A stretch of 64,000 bases of DNA from Cepaea nemoralis (GCA_014155875.1 JACEFZ010011068.1:158501-222500); one strand, 5' to 3'; shown: positions 35,360 through 47,960, counted from the first letter of the stretch. A program made the numbers and translations. The notes: generated by a model not told the origin, from the letters alone.

Positions 35360-37010
35360 TCAACAGGCTGTCTAAAAACAAAAGATGGAAAAATCATAAT
35401 AGAAAAAGTTCACATTTTACATGTATGGTCAGATTATGTGAATACCCTTTATGATGATAACAGAGAAGAACAGTATAATATTCGAAATAATAATGAAGGA
35501 TCATCAATTTTGAAGATGGAGGTTTAGAATATTCTTAACCATATACAAACTGGAAAGACCCCCGGTTCAGACAACATCACAATATAAATTATTAATGCTT
35601 TAGAAGAATATTAAATAGATCAAATCACCAGACTGCTGAATACAATACTGGAGATATACCTCAGGAATTATGCAATTCTGTATTTATTGCAATCCCAAAG
35701 AAATCAGGAGCCATAGAATAGTGATCAACAGTCGAATAATTATTATAATGAGTCACATCACGAAGATTTTCCTAATAATTATAATGCTAAGAATTAGGAA
35801 GAAAATACAAACTAAAATAGGAGAAGAACGACGTGGCATTTTAGAAAGTAATGGTAGAGTAAATGATATGTATATACTGAGGACAGTATTTGAACGCTCT
35901 ATAGAAGTAAACAAAGATCTACATCTTTGCTTTATTGACCACACAAAGACTTTCAATAAAGTAAGACATGTCAACATGATAAAGATGCATGCAAATCTAC
36001 AAATTGATGGGAAAGACCTTAGACTTGTGAAAAACATCTACTGGAAACAACAAGGTGCCATAAGAATTGGTAATGAAGTAGGTCAATATCAGCCTATTAA
36101 GAGAGGCGTGATACAGGAATGTCTAATGTCTAGTGATCTTTTATTCCCTGTACAGTGAAAATATTTTCAGAAATATAGAAGATATGGAAGAAATCATCAT
36201 TGAGGTACGATACATAAATAACATTAGATATGCAGATAATACAGTCTTGATTGCAGACAGAGCAGGATCTGCAAAATTTAGTTGTTGCGGTTGTTGTACA
36301 CAGTGAACATCTAGGGTTAGAATTGAATTGCAAGAAGACACAGTCACTAGGAGGAAGGAACTACCAACATGTAATATGCAAGTGATGAAGTTACAGTGAA
36401 GCAAGTGAATCGGTACAGTTGTCTCAGAACAGTCATAACATCTGAAGGGACATGCCTTGAAGAAATTAAAAGAAGAATTGCAATGGCGAATGTGACCTTT
36501 AGCAAGATGAAAAACATACTGACCAATAAAAAGATATCAATTGAAACGAGAAAAAGAGTTTTGAAGTGCTACATAGAACCTGTACTTTTGTATGGATGTG
36601 AAGCGTGAAAAATGAGCAGACAAGCTGAAAAACATCTGATGGCCGTGGAAATGTGGTTTCTGAGGAAAAGGCAAGGAATAGCGTAGACAGACAGAAAAAA
36701 CAGTGAACAGGTTCTTCAAGAAACAAATGAAAATCGTCAACTGATTAGAGACATAAGACCTAGCCAGTCACAAATTGTGGGGCAAGTTATGAGAAGAAAT
36801 TAATTGTAGAACTTGGTGACAACTGACAAGATCGAGGGGAAGAGACCAGGGGGACCGCCGAGAAGTAAATATCTGGATGGCTTGGCCACGTGGCATGGTC
36901 GAGACAGGAACACGGAGCCTATCTACGACTCTGGTGGTCGAGTGAGATGGCGAAACTTGACCGCCCATGCTTATCGGCATGGCACATGATGAATGGATGG
37001 AATACAGCTA
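35360..37010 (+). pseudogene. LINE of the YIEPV family, RT to 3' end
   Basis: Plus-strand pieces in order: DGKIIIEKV, HIQTGKTPGSDNIT (RT entry), then from 35,820 GEERRGILESNGRVNDMYIL, IEVNKDLHLCFIDHTKTFNK, LRLVKNIYWKQQGAIRIGNE, YADNTVLIAD at 36,233 (catalytic YADD with the second Asp changed to Asn), INRYSCLRT-like, LEEIKRRIAMANVTFSKMKN, RKRVLKCYIEPVLLYGCEA, and the end KYLDGLATWHGRDRNTEPI with HAYRHGT. This is a standard non-LTR RT with its C-terminal region. Stops and one catalytic substitution make it inactive. Confidence 0.85.
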
Positions 37011-37217
37011 ACATATAACCATGTAAAACTGATTACATTAGCGAGGATCTCGTCAAAATTTGGCTGAAAGATAAAAGACACCCTCAATGCTGCAATGGGC
37101 ACAACAAGGTGGGGGTTAACCTAGAGTGATTAATGCGCCAAGTAATTAACAGACAACACGTGAGGCTTGGTAAGTGAAACTGTAGATATGCATGCAATGT
37201 TTTCATGATGGAACAAA
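37011..37217. other. Spacer
   Basis: No gene is seen. Confidence 0.35.
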
Positions 37218-37872
37218 GATAAAATTGATCAATGCGCTGGATATAAGAAATTGTGTCCATGGTACTGTATTGGAAAAGACGTCTAAACCTAAGCGTCCTG
37301 TAGAAAAGCTTGTATGTACTGAGGTTAACCTCGTGTGAGTTACAAACAAGACGGGTAAGGTCATGTGTTCATCACAGTTATTTCAACTTAAGACATCGTT
37401 TACAGGACGTCGCAATCAACCCCTGCATGTTTTGAATGTTTCTTGGCCATTTTCGTTCAGTAATTTGTTATTGCTTTCTAACAGGCTGACGCTAATTTCT
37501 TTGTGAAAATCAAAGCAAAGAGATCTGCTCACAAATCGAGTCGACAGAATTCTAGCTTCTAGTTTCGGGATTTTGAAACTACCCCTTAGCCACAGATGCC
37601 AATGTGCAAAATCTCCACCCAGTGATTAAAGGTCATGCACCAATGGAGAATGAATGACAGAAGAAGTTGATAAATGGCCATGCTCCAACGGGGAATAAAA
37701 GACAGAAGAAGTAGAAGAGCTATCTTGGAACTGCCACCAGTCTGGCTAACGAGGGAGGTAATGACAATGACCTCCACTGTGATCAAACCTACCAAGAACT
37801 AAATGCAATAATATAAATTCTCTATACCGCCTGCCTCTTGGCAATATATTGTTTCGCTAGGTTACTTTATAC
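37218..37872 (-). repeat. 645-bp dispersed repeat, copy 2 (inverted)
   Basis: This is the reverse complement of 17,090-17,735 over the full length, with many substitutions. It includes the SINE-core-like block at about 37,385-37,500. No coding is recognised. Confidence 0.75.
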
Positions 37873-37929
37873 AAAAATAACAATAATTTATATTATGTAG
37901 AATGTGAAGATGATACAACAACAAAGATC

Positions 37930-38335
37930 AGGTCTCCATAAATTATGACAGAAATCCAAAAGTGGTTGTACTACAATATAAATCATCGGACATGTAAATA
38001 TATCTGGAAATGAAGAGGCTAAAATGTTGACAAAGGAAGATTGGCAAAGGAAGGTGGAAGACTATCCCAGCCTGATATAGACGTAACCTATGATGAGGCC
38101 AAGAGATTTATCTGAAGCAATTATAGAAACAAGTTTAAATCAGAGCATCCCTGATAACAGAAAGATGATACATCGTACCTATTCCACTGAAGTCGCTAAG
38201 ACAACAATTAAAAATCGTTGGACTTAATATCCATCACAAACGGCTGGAATATCACTAATTTAATAAACTAAAGATAGAAGCTACATATGAATATAACTGT
38301 GTAACTCGTAAAGTGACAGCTAAATAATTGTTGCA
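37930..38335 (+). pseudogene. RNase H domain fragment of the GAA-tailed LINE family
   Basis: Frames show RLAKEGGRLSQPDIDVTYDE and AKRFI, matching the RNase H and downstream region of the LINE at 30,960-30,800, and end near TAK...LLQ. It is broken by stops. Confidence 0.75.
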
Positions 38336-38469
38336 GGTGTGTCAAACAGGTTATCCCTAATTCTTTCCTCCTCGTGGTTTAGGGCTACCTCTATTTCGTT
38401 TCCCCAGTTCCAGAAGAACTTTCTAGTGCTATTGTTGTCGGGTTTTCTCAATGTGTGATACATTTTTGG

Positions 38470-38640
38470 GGGCAATATAAGAAGAAATAAACTATCGAAC
38501 TTTGTGACAACTGGCAACATCGAGAGAAAAAGGCCAAGGGGAAGGCAGACAAGTAATTATCTAGATGGCTTGACCATAAGTCAAAGGTGAGAGACTGGAA
38601 GACTGGTAGGATGAGAATAGATTCATCTTGATTAACAAGC
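38470..38640 (+). pseudogene. 3'-end scrap of the YIEPV LINE family
   Basis: Words GAAGAAATAAACTATCGAAC, TTGTGACAACTGGCAACATCG and TATCTAGATGGCTTGACCAT match 36,793-36,900. Confidence 0.65.
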
Positions 38641-39203
38641 CACATACTTTCTATTCGAGATCATGGCACACTACAACTACACCTGGCTTGGCTTTTCATT
38701 CCCCAGAACTGGATATGAACCATAAACGAATTGATGGAAAACAAATTGGTGGCAATGACCATCGGCCAGTCTTTCTAACTGTATAAAATGAGCTTGTAAG
38801 TGAAAGCAGTCTGGGTAATGTACAAGCATACTGGTTAGAAACCTGAACACTGAGAAAGACATAAATAAAGTAGTTGAAGAGTTTGGGAAATGCATACTAC
38901 AGGCAGCACGAGAAACTGTACCAAGAGGAGCCCGTAAACATTATACACCCCACTGGAGTAGTGAACTGAAACAGTTGCATAATGATGTGGAAGTGTGTAG
39001 AAAGCAAGCCCAGGAAAGAGCACCACAATAAATACCAGCACGCAAAAGCCAAATTTGAAAGGGCCAAGTTGCAGGCTAGACGGAAAAGGTGGCAGGAGAA
39101 AACAGTCTAAACTTTGAAAGAGACACAATGAAGTTGTGGAAGCTAATTAAACAACTTAACAATGAGGGCACAGGGAGAAACTCAAAAATTGCACTACATA
39201 AAG

Positions 39204-39959
39204 AGCAAAATCAGAAGCTGAATTACAAGACCACATAAAAAGTCTAAACGAAATGTGTAGGGAACATAACATGAAAATTAGCACAAGCAAAACAGAGGTA
39301 ATGACTATAACTAAAGAAGAAGAAAAAAATTCACCTAAACGAACATCCCTTGAAAGAAGTAAAGAGTTTCAAAAACCTAGGAAGTAAAATATCATCAAAT
39401 GGCAGATCAGAAGACGACATGGAAAACAGATGTAATAAGGCAAATCAACTCATTGGACTAATGGAAGCAATACTGAAAAACAAACATGTATCAATAACAA
39501 CTAAGAAAGCACTTTACAATACAATCTTCCTACCAACACTATTCTACCAATGCCAAACCTGGACAATGACAGAAAAAGAGAAAAGAAAAATCACAAAAAC
39601 AGAAATGAGATTCCTGAGAAGAATGCTCAATGTATCAAGAAGAGATAAGATCAGAAATGACGAAATTAGGACTAAAGTGGGGGTTATAGCAGCACTAGAT
39701 TTTATTAGAAAGCAGCCAGTCAAATTGTTTGGCCATGCAAGTAGGTTATCAGTCAATAGCATACCACAACAAGCAATGATGTACAGACCAGATGGAAACC
39801 GAAGAAGAGGCAGACCACGTAAACGTTGGACGGAGGGAATAGCAGAGTCCATGGGAATATCGATACATGAAGCCCATAATCGGGCACTCTCACGATGTTT
39901 ATACTTCACCTCGACACCGCAAGGTACAAGAAGAACATGATGAGATGAGATGAGATGAG
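39204..39959 (+). mobile_element. 5'-truncated LINE with (GATGA)n tail
   Basis: It is flanked by AAAG (39,200-39,203 and 39,960-39,963). One long open frame covers the RT thumb and C-terminal part: SFKNLGSKISSNGRSEDDME, TLFYQCQTWTMTEKEKRKIT, RMLNVSRRDKIRNDEIRTK, LFGHASRL and RRRGRPRKRWTEGIAESMGI. It ends GATGAGATGAGATGAGATGAG. The intact 196-codon frame suggests a younger insertion. Without it, host LINE coding reads straight through. Confidence 0.85.
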
Positions 39960-40119
39960 AAAGACGGAAACATCTTAACAGGATTGCAAGCAGCTGACCA
40001 TTTTGCGGACTCATTCGCACAAGATAACAATATCGAAATTAGTCCAGAGAAACAACAAAAGATTCGAGAGAAATGGCAACATACAAGACAGATTGAAATA
40101 CTACATGAGATTCTGGAGG

Positions 40120-40639
40120 TGTCAGAGTCTAAAGTATTGCCAGCAGAGATGCAGGGACATCGTTACGCCCGCCAGGCGAATAGTCCCTAGCGGGGATGCT
40201 GTAACATCGTTACGCCCGCCAGGCGAGTATTAGTTACCTGCCTACGAGGTTGCCGGCTGACGAGACAGCCAGCGGTCAGGCAAGGACAAAGCAGGACGCA
40301 CGCAGGCCTCGTGAAGCCACTTCAGGTGGGCAGGCGCGTTGCGAGAAATAGCCAGACAGCTCTGGGACTCGGACTCGACTGGACGTATGATGGGAGAAAG
40401 GCTTGTGTAGTTCTGTGGCCCGAAAGTCGAGTGCTTGTACATCTTGTGAGACTGATTGTAAGCTGTGGGTTGCTTGTAAGTGTATTGTTATAACTTATGT
40501 ATTGTGATGATCATCTCTAGATCGTGATCTGTAAATAAATCCATCGAAACTTCGTGTCGTTGAGTCTCAAGTCAAATCACGTTGTATTTGTACTGTCTCA
40601 CATGTGTTAGGTTAACGAGCCAGGTTTAAGACCCTGACA
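40120..40639 (+). mobile_element. Solo LTR D1 (520 bp)
   Basis: It begins TGTCAGAGTCTA and ends AGACCCTGACA, with the perfect 5-bp duplication GGAGG on both sides (40,115-40,119 and 40,640-40,644). A block with CATCGTTACGCCCGCCAGGCGA occurs twice near the start. An AATAAATC poly(A)-type signal lies near 40,535. The copy at 56,912-57,429 is near-identical. It inserts into, and so post-dates, the LINE around it. The host LINE frame (HEILEAPSTIRE) is restored when the LTR and one duplication are removed. Confidence 0.9.
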
Positions 40640-41290
40640 GGAGGCACCTAGCACAATCAGAGAAATGGAGCTAGTCATATCAAAACTGAAAATGAAAAAG
40701 TCACCAGGAGTTGATGGTATCTCCAATGAAATCATCAGGAACCTAGGAAAAGAGGCGAAAGCAAAGCTGTTGCAGATCTTCAATAACAGCTGGACCTTAG
40801 GCAGTGTTCCATAACCCTAGAGAGAAGCATTCATGATAACCCTCCTAAAATCATGAACAGATAGTTCCATTGCCTCCAGCTACAGACCAATTAGCCTCAC
40901 CAGCTGTCTCTGCAAAACAATGGAGCGCATCACCAATCACAGACTGCAGTGGTACATTGAAGGTGAAAACATCCTTGCACCACAGCAGGCTTGCTTTAAG
41001 CAGTGCTACTCTACGGAAGATCAGACAACCTACCTCTCTCAAGACATTAAGGGTCCATTCCAAGATAAGAAGCTGATGCTTGCGGCATGGATAGATCTGA
41101 AGAAAGCCTTTGACAAAGTCTGGAAAGAAGGTCTGATGAAGAAACTGAGAAACTGTAAAGTCAATGGAAGAATGTATAAATGGGTGAAAGCATACTTGCA
41201 CAACAGAAGAGCCCGAGTACAGATAGACGGACTGTCCCCGGGGCGGAGTCTTGTCCCCCACACTTTTTCTAATCTCCATCAATGATCTTG

Positions 41291-41968
41291 TTGCTAATCT
41301 ATGTGACATACTGTCCCAGTCACTTCACATATCCAAAACTCATTAAACTGACCAGAAAGAAACACCATAGACGAGTAGATTTCATCAGACGATTCAAACA
41401 AAGTACGGCTGAGTGGGCGATTCAAAATGGAGAGAATTGACTGGATAGGGCCACGCCCGAGAGACCCGCTAGAACCCCTAGAACAGAATCGGGAGGGAAA
41501 TTAAATCAGTCCATTTTATTCCATCAAGACAACCACCAACAATTTTGGTTGGGAGCAGATAGAGGCCAATGTTCTGGGCCTTTCAGGAAAGCTTGACCAT
41601 GGATATGTGTTAAACGTTCCATGAGGTTAAGGTAATACGATGTTTATGTATTATATTGTCAATGTGACGATTACGATGCATATATATGATCGTAATCAAT
41701 GCTCTTGTTCCGGAGGGAAATGTTACCTAGCGCCATGTTTTTCCAATCTCTACACCCGCCATGTTTTAACTTCCGGCTGGAAATGCTATCGCATAATGCT
41801 ACAGATTACTATTTTCTTCTAACTTCATGTGTATATAAACAATCTTCTGTTTGCACTGGAAATGCACTCTTTAAATGCACATTCCGGGCATTGGAGCTTC
41901 TGCAGAGAAGGTATTGCTAAGATTCTATCTCTTAAAACCCTGTACACAGACTCACAACGGCATGAATG
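41291..41968. other. Intergenic
   Basis: No gene is recognised. The LINE ends with CTCATTAAACTG-like sequence, then unique-looking DNA. Confidence 0.4.
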
Positions 41969-41970
41969 TA

Positions 41971-42543
41971 CGAGGGTAAGTTAATAAGTAAGTCACAAAT
42001 GGCTGTAGAAAAATAACTAAATATGATAGTAATTTGAAACCAATTTATTTTTATACATACATTGTCCCTTTATTTCTGAGCATAATTTCCACCAACATTG
42101 ATGCACTTATCCTATCGTTTTATCAGTCCTCCCAAAACCACATGCACATAACTGCATGCTCTATTTTCTAAACCACGTTTTCACTTCACATTCTTCATTC
42201 ATTCACGAAATGTCTACCTCTAAGGTGGGTTTTCAGTGGGCTTAGCCCCTAGAGATTTCCCGAAAAGCGATGCACAGCGGGGTAGAAAAAGTTATCCGGT
42301 CGACTCAATAAATAAGTCACACAGTTCTGTGGGATGGCAGGTAAATGAAAACAAAGCACGAAGTTCAATGCAACCGTTTTGGGAGGGCTGATAAAACGAT
42401 GAGATAAGTGCATCAATGTTGGTGAAATATATGTTGAGAAATAAAGGGACAATGTATGTATAAAAATAAACTGGTTTCAAGTTGGTTTCATAGTTAGTTA
42501 TTTTTCTACGGTCATTTGTGACTTACTTATTAACTTACCCTCG
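41971..42543. mobile_element. Mariner-like fold-back element (573 bp)
   Basis: Arms of nearly 190 bp are inverted repeats of each other, beginning CGAGGGTAAGTTAATAAGTA on the left and its complement on the right. TA dinucleotides sit at both borders (41,969-41,970, 42,544-42,545). Start CGAGGGT after TA is typical of mariner-type ends. The inverted homology continues a few bases outside (GGCATGA/TCATGCC). The centre has no transposase frame. Confidence 0.75.
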
Positions 42544-42545
42544 TA

Positions 42546-44703
42546 TGTCATGCCATTCGTCTATGCACATTTTTCATGAATATGATTTGTGAATTCACCA
42601 TGTTCTTGTGATGAGAGTACATGCTCATTAATAAGAAAAGATAGTTGCACGATTTGCCCAAATGTTTACTGGACGTTGCACGCACCATTAGCCTCACACA
42701 ATTGTGATGATGACTGCGTGATTATTACGTTCAGGGGCCTGAAAATTACGTTCTGAAATATGACTATAAAAGCAGCCCATTTCTGAATTTAGTGCACGAA
42801 AAATACTGCAACAATTGGAAGGTTGAAAACGTCTTCCTCTATCCATTGCTCCGAGGAGACAGCTGGGAGGGACAATCTGTGTTTGTATTTGAATCAGTGC
42901 CTATGATGAATGAATAACTTTCAATAAGGCTCTCGCATAAATTCATGAAATAAGTATGTTTCATTTGTGACTGTTGTACAGTTGACGTTGGTTCATGATA
43001 ATTAATTTGTTGTGGGAGGAAAGGTTATAATGTTTCCCCTCATATAAAAAGGCAAATACATTAATGATGATGATGATGATGAGAGACATTTGAGAACTAA
43101 GCCAAACCCAGATGAATGAAGACCGGTCTTACCTTACAGGCACATGATGATGATGAGGTGTTATAATGTTGACAGTAACACAACCTGCACTCATCTTTAC
43201 AAACACTATTTTACCAAGCATCAGTCTCACCATACCTCTGACTTACAAAGCGGTTTCACTACATACATCAGCCTTAACATGCATCTATCCCAAAATGCAC
43301 CAGTCTCAACAAACACTCATCACAACCTGCCTTGATCTCAACCTACTTTCATCACAATACGACTCGGCCACAATATGATGAATTCGTCTCAACGGAACCC
43401 TGTCACACCACTGATGACTCTGTCTCAACTTACCTTGATAAAAACCTTATGACATTGTCACAACCAGACCTCTTGGTCTCAATTGTATGAGCTCACCTTA
43501 TTTTACTGTCGTGGTTTCATCAAAAGTGGATCCCATCATTACATTACAGCATCAGATGACGGAAGGAATGCCATCTATAGAGAAGAGGGTTGTTACCTCA
43601 CCATTAAGTGGACCCACTTCCCTCTCCCCTCTAATTTTCTTTTCTTGTTTTTCTTCACATGTTTTATGCTGTAATGATATATGATGTTTGTCAAATGCTT
43701 ATGTAGTTTGTATTTTGTTTGAACTGTCAGATGGGCTGTGTCACTAGATGCCTACCAACTAGACTATAGTTCAGTCAGTACGAATGATGCAGATTTAATG
43801 GCTAAGGGCAGAACAGGTAGTATGTTTAAGTCCTTATCCTATCAGCCCAAATAATGTTTCAGCAATTTTACTTGCATCCCTCACAACTCCCATCCTCCAA
43901 AGATTTCACCCATGAGAACCCCAAGTTGTGGGATCTGGTCAGAAGAACCTTATCACACATCAATCACACTTGAGATGAATCCCTGCGAGAGAAGTGAACC
44001 CAAGGGAGAGACTTTCATCCATGGGCTTCACACGTGTAATTCACTTTATCCAGAACGTAAACCTTTACAAGTATTTCACTGCCTGGTACCAGCTACACCA
44101 GAGATAGGAATATCCTTTTATTAATGTTGTGTCTATATTTACTATACACATATGTGTTATGGTTGTATTTTAGATGATTCATGTATTACAATTATGTTTT
44201 CGTAACAGATGTTACTCCATGTGAACGCAATGTTTATTTCTCGAAATGACTTGCCCTACAACCTTTGATTGCTTATTACAGTTTATGTTGTACTTCAGTT
44301 TTTGAGTGATTTCTTGAATAATGTGCTGTTCTGTAATTCTTCTGTAATAACTGTACATGTTCTGTTCACACAGAGATTGTTCTTTGATGACTATATGTTT
44401 GGTTCATACAGTGATTGTTCTGTTATGACACTATATGTTCTGTTCACACATTGGATATCTTGTGCTACCTTTGCACGTTCAGGTCACACAGTATATGTTT
44501 AATGGTATACTTCACAGAAAATGAAACTATTGGAGACCCTATGAGGGCAGGCGACAACACACTAGTCAGTTTTCTCAGGCATAGAGGAGGGCATTGCCTT
44601 TAATAATAGTGGTAACAGCCCGTGGTCTCCATGCCTTCCAAATGAGTCTATATTTACACCATTTCGGGGAAGATACTGGCCAGGGTTATCTTCACGTGGG
44701 GGT
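42546..44703. other. Intergenic with degenerate minisatellite
   Basis: No gene is recognised. Short (GAT)n runs lie at 43,061-43,081 and 43,145-43,157. A diverged 40-bp repeat (three copies, 44,356-44,475) carries TGTTCTGTTCACACA. Confidence 0.45.
44356..44475. repeat. Diverged 40-bp minisatellite (3 copies)
   Basis: Units start at about 44,356, 44,396 and 44,436 with ATGTT(C/T)(T/G)GTTCA(C/T)ACA and GATTGTTCT. Confidence 0.6.
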
Positions 44704-46495
44704 ATGAGCCGAATTCCAGGCTTCCTAAAGAAGGCGACAGAGGATAGGACCCCATCCCAAGTGGGATATCCTTATAAATATCCTCGTCTACTTAGTCAAC
44801 GCCTCAATCTACCGCATGGAATTAAAGATGCAATGTACGCTGATAACCTGGTTCTATGGAGCACAAATGAACATGCATCAGTGGCAACCAGATCGCTACA
44901 AAGAGATGTAGATGCATTTGTTGCATGGACAAGTAGATGGTGTGTCAATATAAACATTGACAAGTACAGCACCACTCTATTTACCCTCTCTCGAAAACAA
45001 AAGGGCAGGGATCATCCAGATAAATGGAACACCCCTAAGAGAATATAAAGAAGCCAACATACCTTGGAGTAACATTTGATGACAGACTGACATGGAGAAA
45101 ACACATCAACAAACCAGTATCAAAAGCCAGAAGGAAAATAGCCATCCTGAGAAAGCTAAGTGGAACCACATGGGGAGCCAGTGGGCAAAGTTTATCAACA
45201 GAGTATACGGCTACACCTGGAATACCGGTAAACTGCGTGGTGTTCAGCATAAAAAAAACCACACTACAAGAGCTGGACAAGGTGCAAAATAAAGCACTTA
45301 CAGTCACCACAGGAGAAATTAGATCAATCGCCATAGTGGAAATGGAGAAGATGGGGAGGACACAAGCACTGAGAGAGCATAGAGATACGAAAACGCTAAT
45401 ACAAATAGAAAAGTTCCTCAGCTTGCCAGGCCACCCTATGAAGATCAGATATGAAAACTTACCTATGGGGTAGTTGAAAAGAAGTAGTTTTATCCACCAG
45501 GCCAAACGACTCTGCAGAGATACCACCGATCTGCCCACAGTTGGTATCCCCCTGACAACTATACCAGAGCGAACTCAATGGAAAGATGAACATAGACTAT
45601 TACTACAAATTCAGACAAATGTTAGAGGAATATTTGACAAGGAAGAACAGAACAGTGTACAGCACAGAATAGCCACGCTTCGCTTCCTTGATGACGAATA
45701 CCCACGGGACCTCTGGATCCGAGTCTACAAAAATGAGTCATCACAAAATGCTGTTCGAAATGGGCGTGCGGGAGTGTATACAGAATACCCAAATAATACT
45801 AAGGACACGGCCAGAGTACCAACAGAAAAGTACTGCAATAACTATGATGCTGAAATTGAGACAATCAAGATAGCAACAGAGGAATTACTAAATACCAGCC
45901 ACTGTGTCAACCTGTTGTGCTATTGACAGATGCATAATCAGTACTCGAGGCGCTCCTGTCTGGGAAATTGTCAGTACTAAGGACACTACTTTCTGAACTT
46001 AGTAGTCAGCATATGGTCACGATACAGTGGATACCATCACACTGTGGAGTACCCGGAAACGACAGAGCTTATGAATTGGCTAAGGAGGGAGCAAATGAAT
46101 AACAGCCTGATGTATCCGTTACATATCACCAAAAGAAAAGAATGATAAAATCAGTCAGAAAGCCATCAACACCTGCGCAAGAAGACTACCACGTTATGGA
46201 CAGACCATAACAAGTCATTATTCTGCCCCTCAGAACAGGACACAATAGATTACGCAACAACATGTATACAAAATTCAAGATTGGTGAATCAGACAAGTGC
46301 GCATGTGGATTGGCGTAGCAGACAGCAGAGCACATACTTCAAGAATGCCCAAAATAAAACATATATAGGCAAACCTTCTGAAGACGGTGGAAAATAATCT
46401 CTAAGGACCGCTGCGTGAACTAAAAAAGACATGTAACTTCATACAAGAGACAACATTGGAGTTATAAACATATTTCAAGTGAACGAAAGAAGTAG
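44704..46495 (+). pseudogene. RNase H-type LINE, RT to 3' end
   Basis: Order on the plus strand: AMYADNLVLWSTNEHASVAT at 44,830 (catalytic YADD with Asp to Asn), NIDKYSTTLFTLSRKQK, frameshifted thumb, TLQELDKVQNKALTVTTGEI (45,262), LRFLDDEYPRDLWIRVYKN (45,680), DAEIETIKIATEEL (45,850), then broken RNase H (WIPSHCGVPGNDRAYELAKE near 46,032-46,085), CACGLA-like and the tail. It ends GAACGAAAGAAGTAGTAGAA and runs into (GAA)n. It is a sister subfamily of the LINE at 29,879-33,662. Confidence 0.8.
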
Positions 46496-46683
46496 TAGAA
46501 GAAGAAGAAGAAGAAGAAGAAGAAGAAGAAGAAGAAGAAGAAGAAGAAGAAGAAGAAGAAGAAGAAGAAGAAGAAGAAGAAGAAGAAGAAGAAGAAGAAG
46601 AAGACGAAGAAGAAGAAGAAGAAGAAGAAGAAGAAGAAGAAGAAGAAGAAGAAGAAGAAGAAGAAGAAGAAGAAGAAGAAGAA
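46496..46683. repeat. (GAA)n microsatellite at a LINE tail
   Basis: About 188 bp of GAA with one GAC. It continues the (GAA)n tail of the LINE and runs directly into (AACT)n. The poly-arginine frame across it is an artefact. Confidence 0.95.
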
Positions 46684-46876
46684 GAACTAACTAACTAATT
46701 AACTAACTAACTTTCTAACTAACTAACTATCTAACTAACTAATTACCTAACTAACTATCTAACTAACTAACTAACTAACTAACTATCTAATTATCTAATT
46801 AACTAACTAACTAACTAATTCTAATTAACTATCTCACTAACTAACTATCTAACTGTCTAACTAACTATATAACTAT

Positions 46877-46921
<45 letters not shown>

Positions 46922-47577
46922 AAACTAACTAACTTACTAACTAACTACCTAACTACATATCTAATTAACTACCTAATTAACTAACTGACTATCTAACTAA
47001 CTAACTAACTAACTATCTAACTAGCTAACTAGCCAACTAACTAACTAACTACATAACTAGCAAACTAACAAACTAACTAACTAGCAAACAAACTAACTAA
47101 CTAACTTTCTAACTTACTAACTATCTAACTAACTACCTCTCTAACTATCTAACTAACTAACTACATTGCTTACTAACTAACTAACTAACTAACTAGCTAA
47201 CTAACTAACTAACTAACTAACTATCTATCTGACTAACTGACTTACTTACTTTCTAACCAACTAACTCACTAACTAACTAACTAAATAACTAACAAGCTAA
47301 CAAAGTAACAAACTAACTAACTAACTAACTAACTAACTATCTAACTAACTAACTTAACTAACAAACAAACAAACAAACTAACTATCTAACTAACTAACTT
47401 AACTAACAAACAAACAAACTAACTAACTATCTAACTAACTAACTTAACTAACAAACAAACAAACAAACTAACTATCTAACTAACTAACTTAACTAACAAA
47501 CAAACAAACTAACTAACAAACTAACAACCTAACTAACAAACAAACTAACTAACTAACAAACTAACAACCTAACTAAC

Positions 47578-47610
<33 letters not shown>

Positions 47611-47650
47611 GAACTAACAAACAAACAAACTAACTAACTAACTAACTAAC
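46684..47650. repeat. (AACT)n array, about 970 bp, with higher-order structure
   Basis: AACT units with variants ATCT, AACA and AATT. At 47,345-47,500 a compound unit (CTAACTTAACTAACAAACAAAC...) recurs every 45 bp (CTTAAC at 47,353, 47,398, 47,443 and 47,488). No coding potential. Confidence 0.9.
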
Positions 47651-47689
47651 TGTCACTCTGTGGTTCGCAATGTATACAATGGAAAGTGT

Positions 47690-47960
47690 CAGAAGGCAAA
47701 GTAGAGTCCTTGATCAGCTCTGTGTTCTTGTCTCGGCCATACAACGTGGCCAAATCATCCAGGTAGTTGTTTTTCTGCCTTTCTCTCTTCCTCTCGATCT
47801 ACCGAGTTGTCGCCAAGTTTTCCAATTTATATCTTCTCATAACGTGACCGAAAGGATAATCAGCCACTCATATAAATGTCAAAGTATTACTTCTGACATC
47901 TACAAGTGTTGTCAGCCATAAGCAATCATGTACCACAACAACAAGTTCTCTCGGCCATGA
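47690..47960 (-). pseudogene. 3'-end scrap of the YIEPV LINE family (inverted)
   Basis: The minus strand has ATAAATTGGAAAACTTGGCG and CTACCTGGATGATTTGGCCA, corresponding to 36,797-36,900 of the longer copy, with a frame reading TTTWMIWPRCMAE in place of KYLDGLATWHG. Confidence 0.6.

Larger units (their letters stand above)
38690..41290 (+). pseudogene. RNase H-type LINE copy split by two insertions
   Basis: Pieces in order: endonuclease end NDHRPVFLTV (38,757), linker KHYTPHWSSELKQLHNDVEV (38,937), KLWKLIKQLNNEGTGRNSK to ALHK (39,199); insertion; DGNILTGLQAADHFADSFAQ (39,964) to LHEILE (40,115); solo LTR; APSTIREMELVISKLKMKKS (40,645), SYRPISLTSCLCKTMERI, RT block AAWIDLKKAFDKVWKEGLMK (41,085) and SPGRSLVPHTFSNLHQ. 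It is truncated before the FADD motif. It is related to the LINE at 29,879-33,662. Confidence 0.85.

Noticed and set aside
40150..40639. LTR D1 starting at TGCAGGGACA
   Set aside because: Comparison with the second copy extended the shared sequence to TGTCAGAG, which gives perfect 5-bp duplications for both.
46479..46694. Poly-arginine protein frame
   Set aside because: It is the reading of a (GAA)n microsatellite.
46684..47650. CRISPR-like array
   Set aside because: There are no constant repeats with unique spacers; it is simple sequence in a eukaryotic genome.
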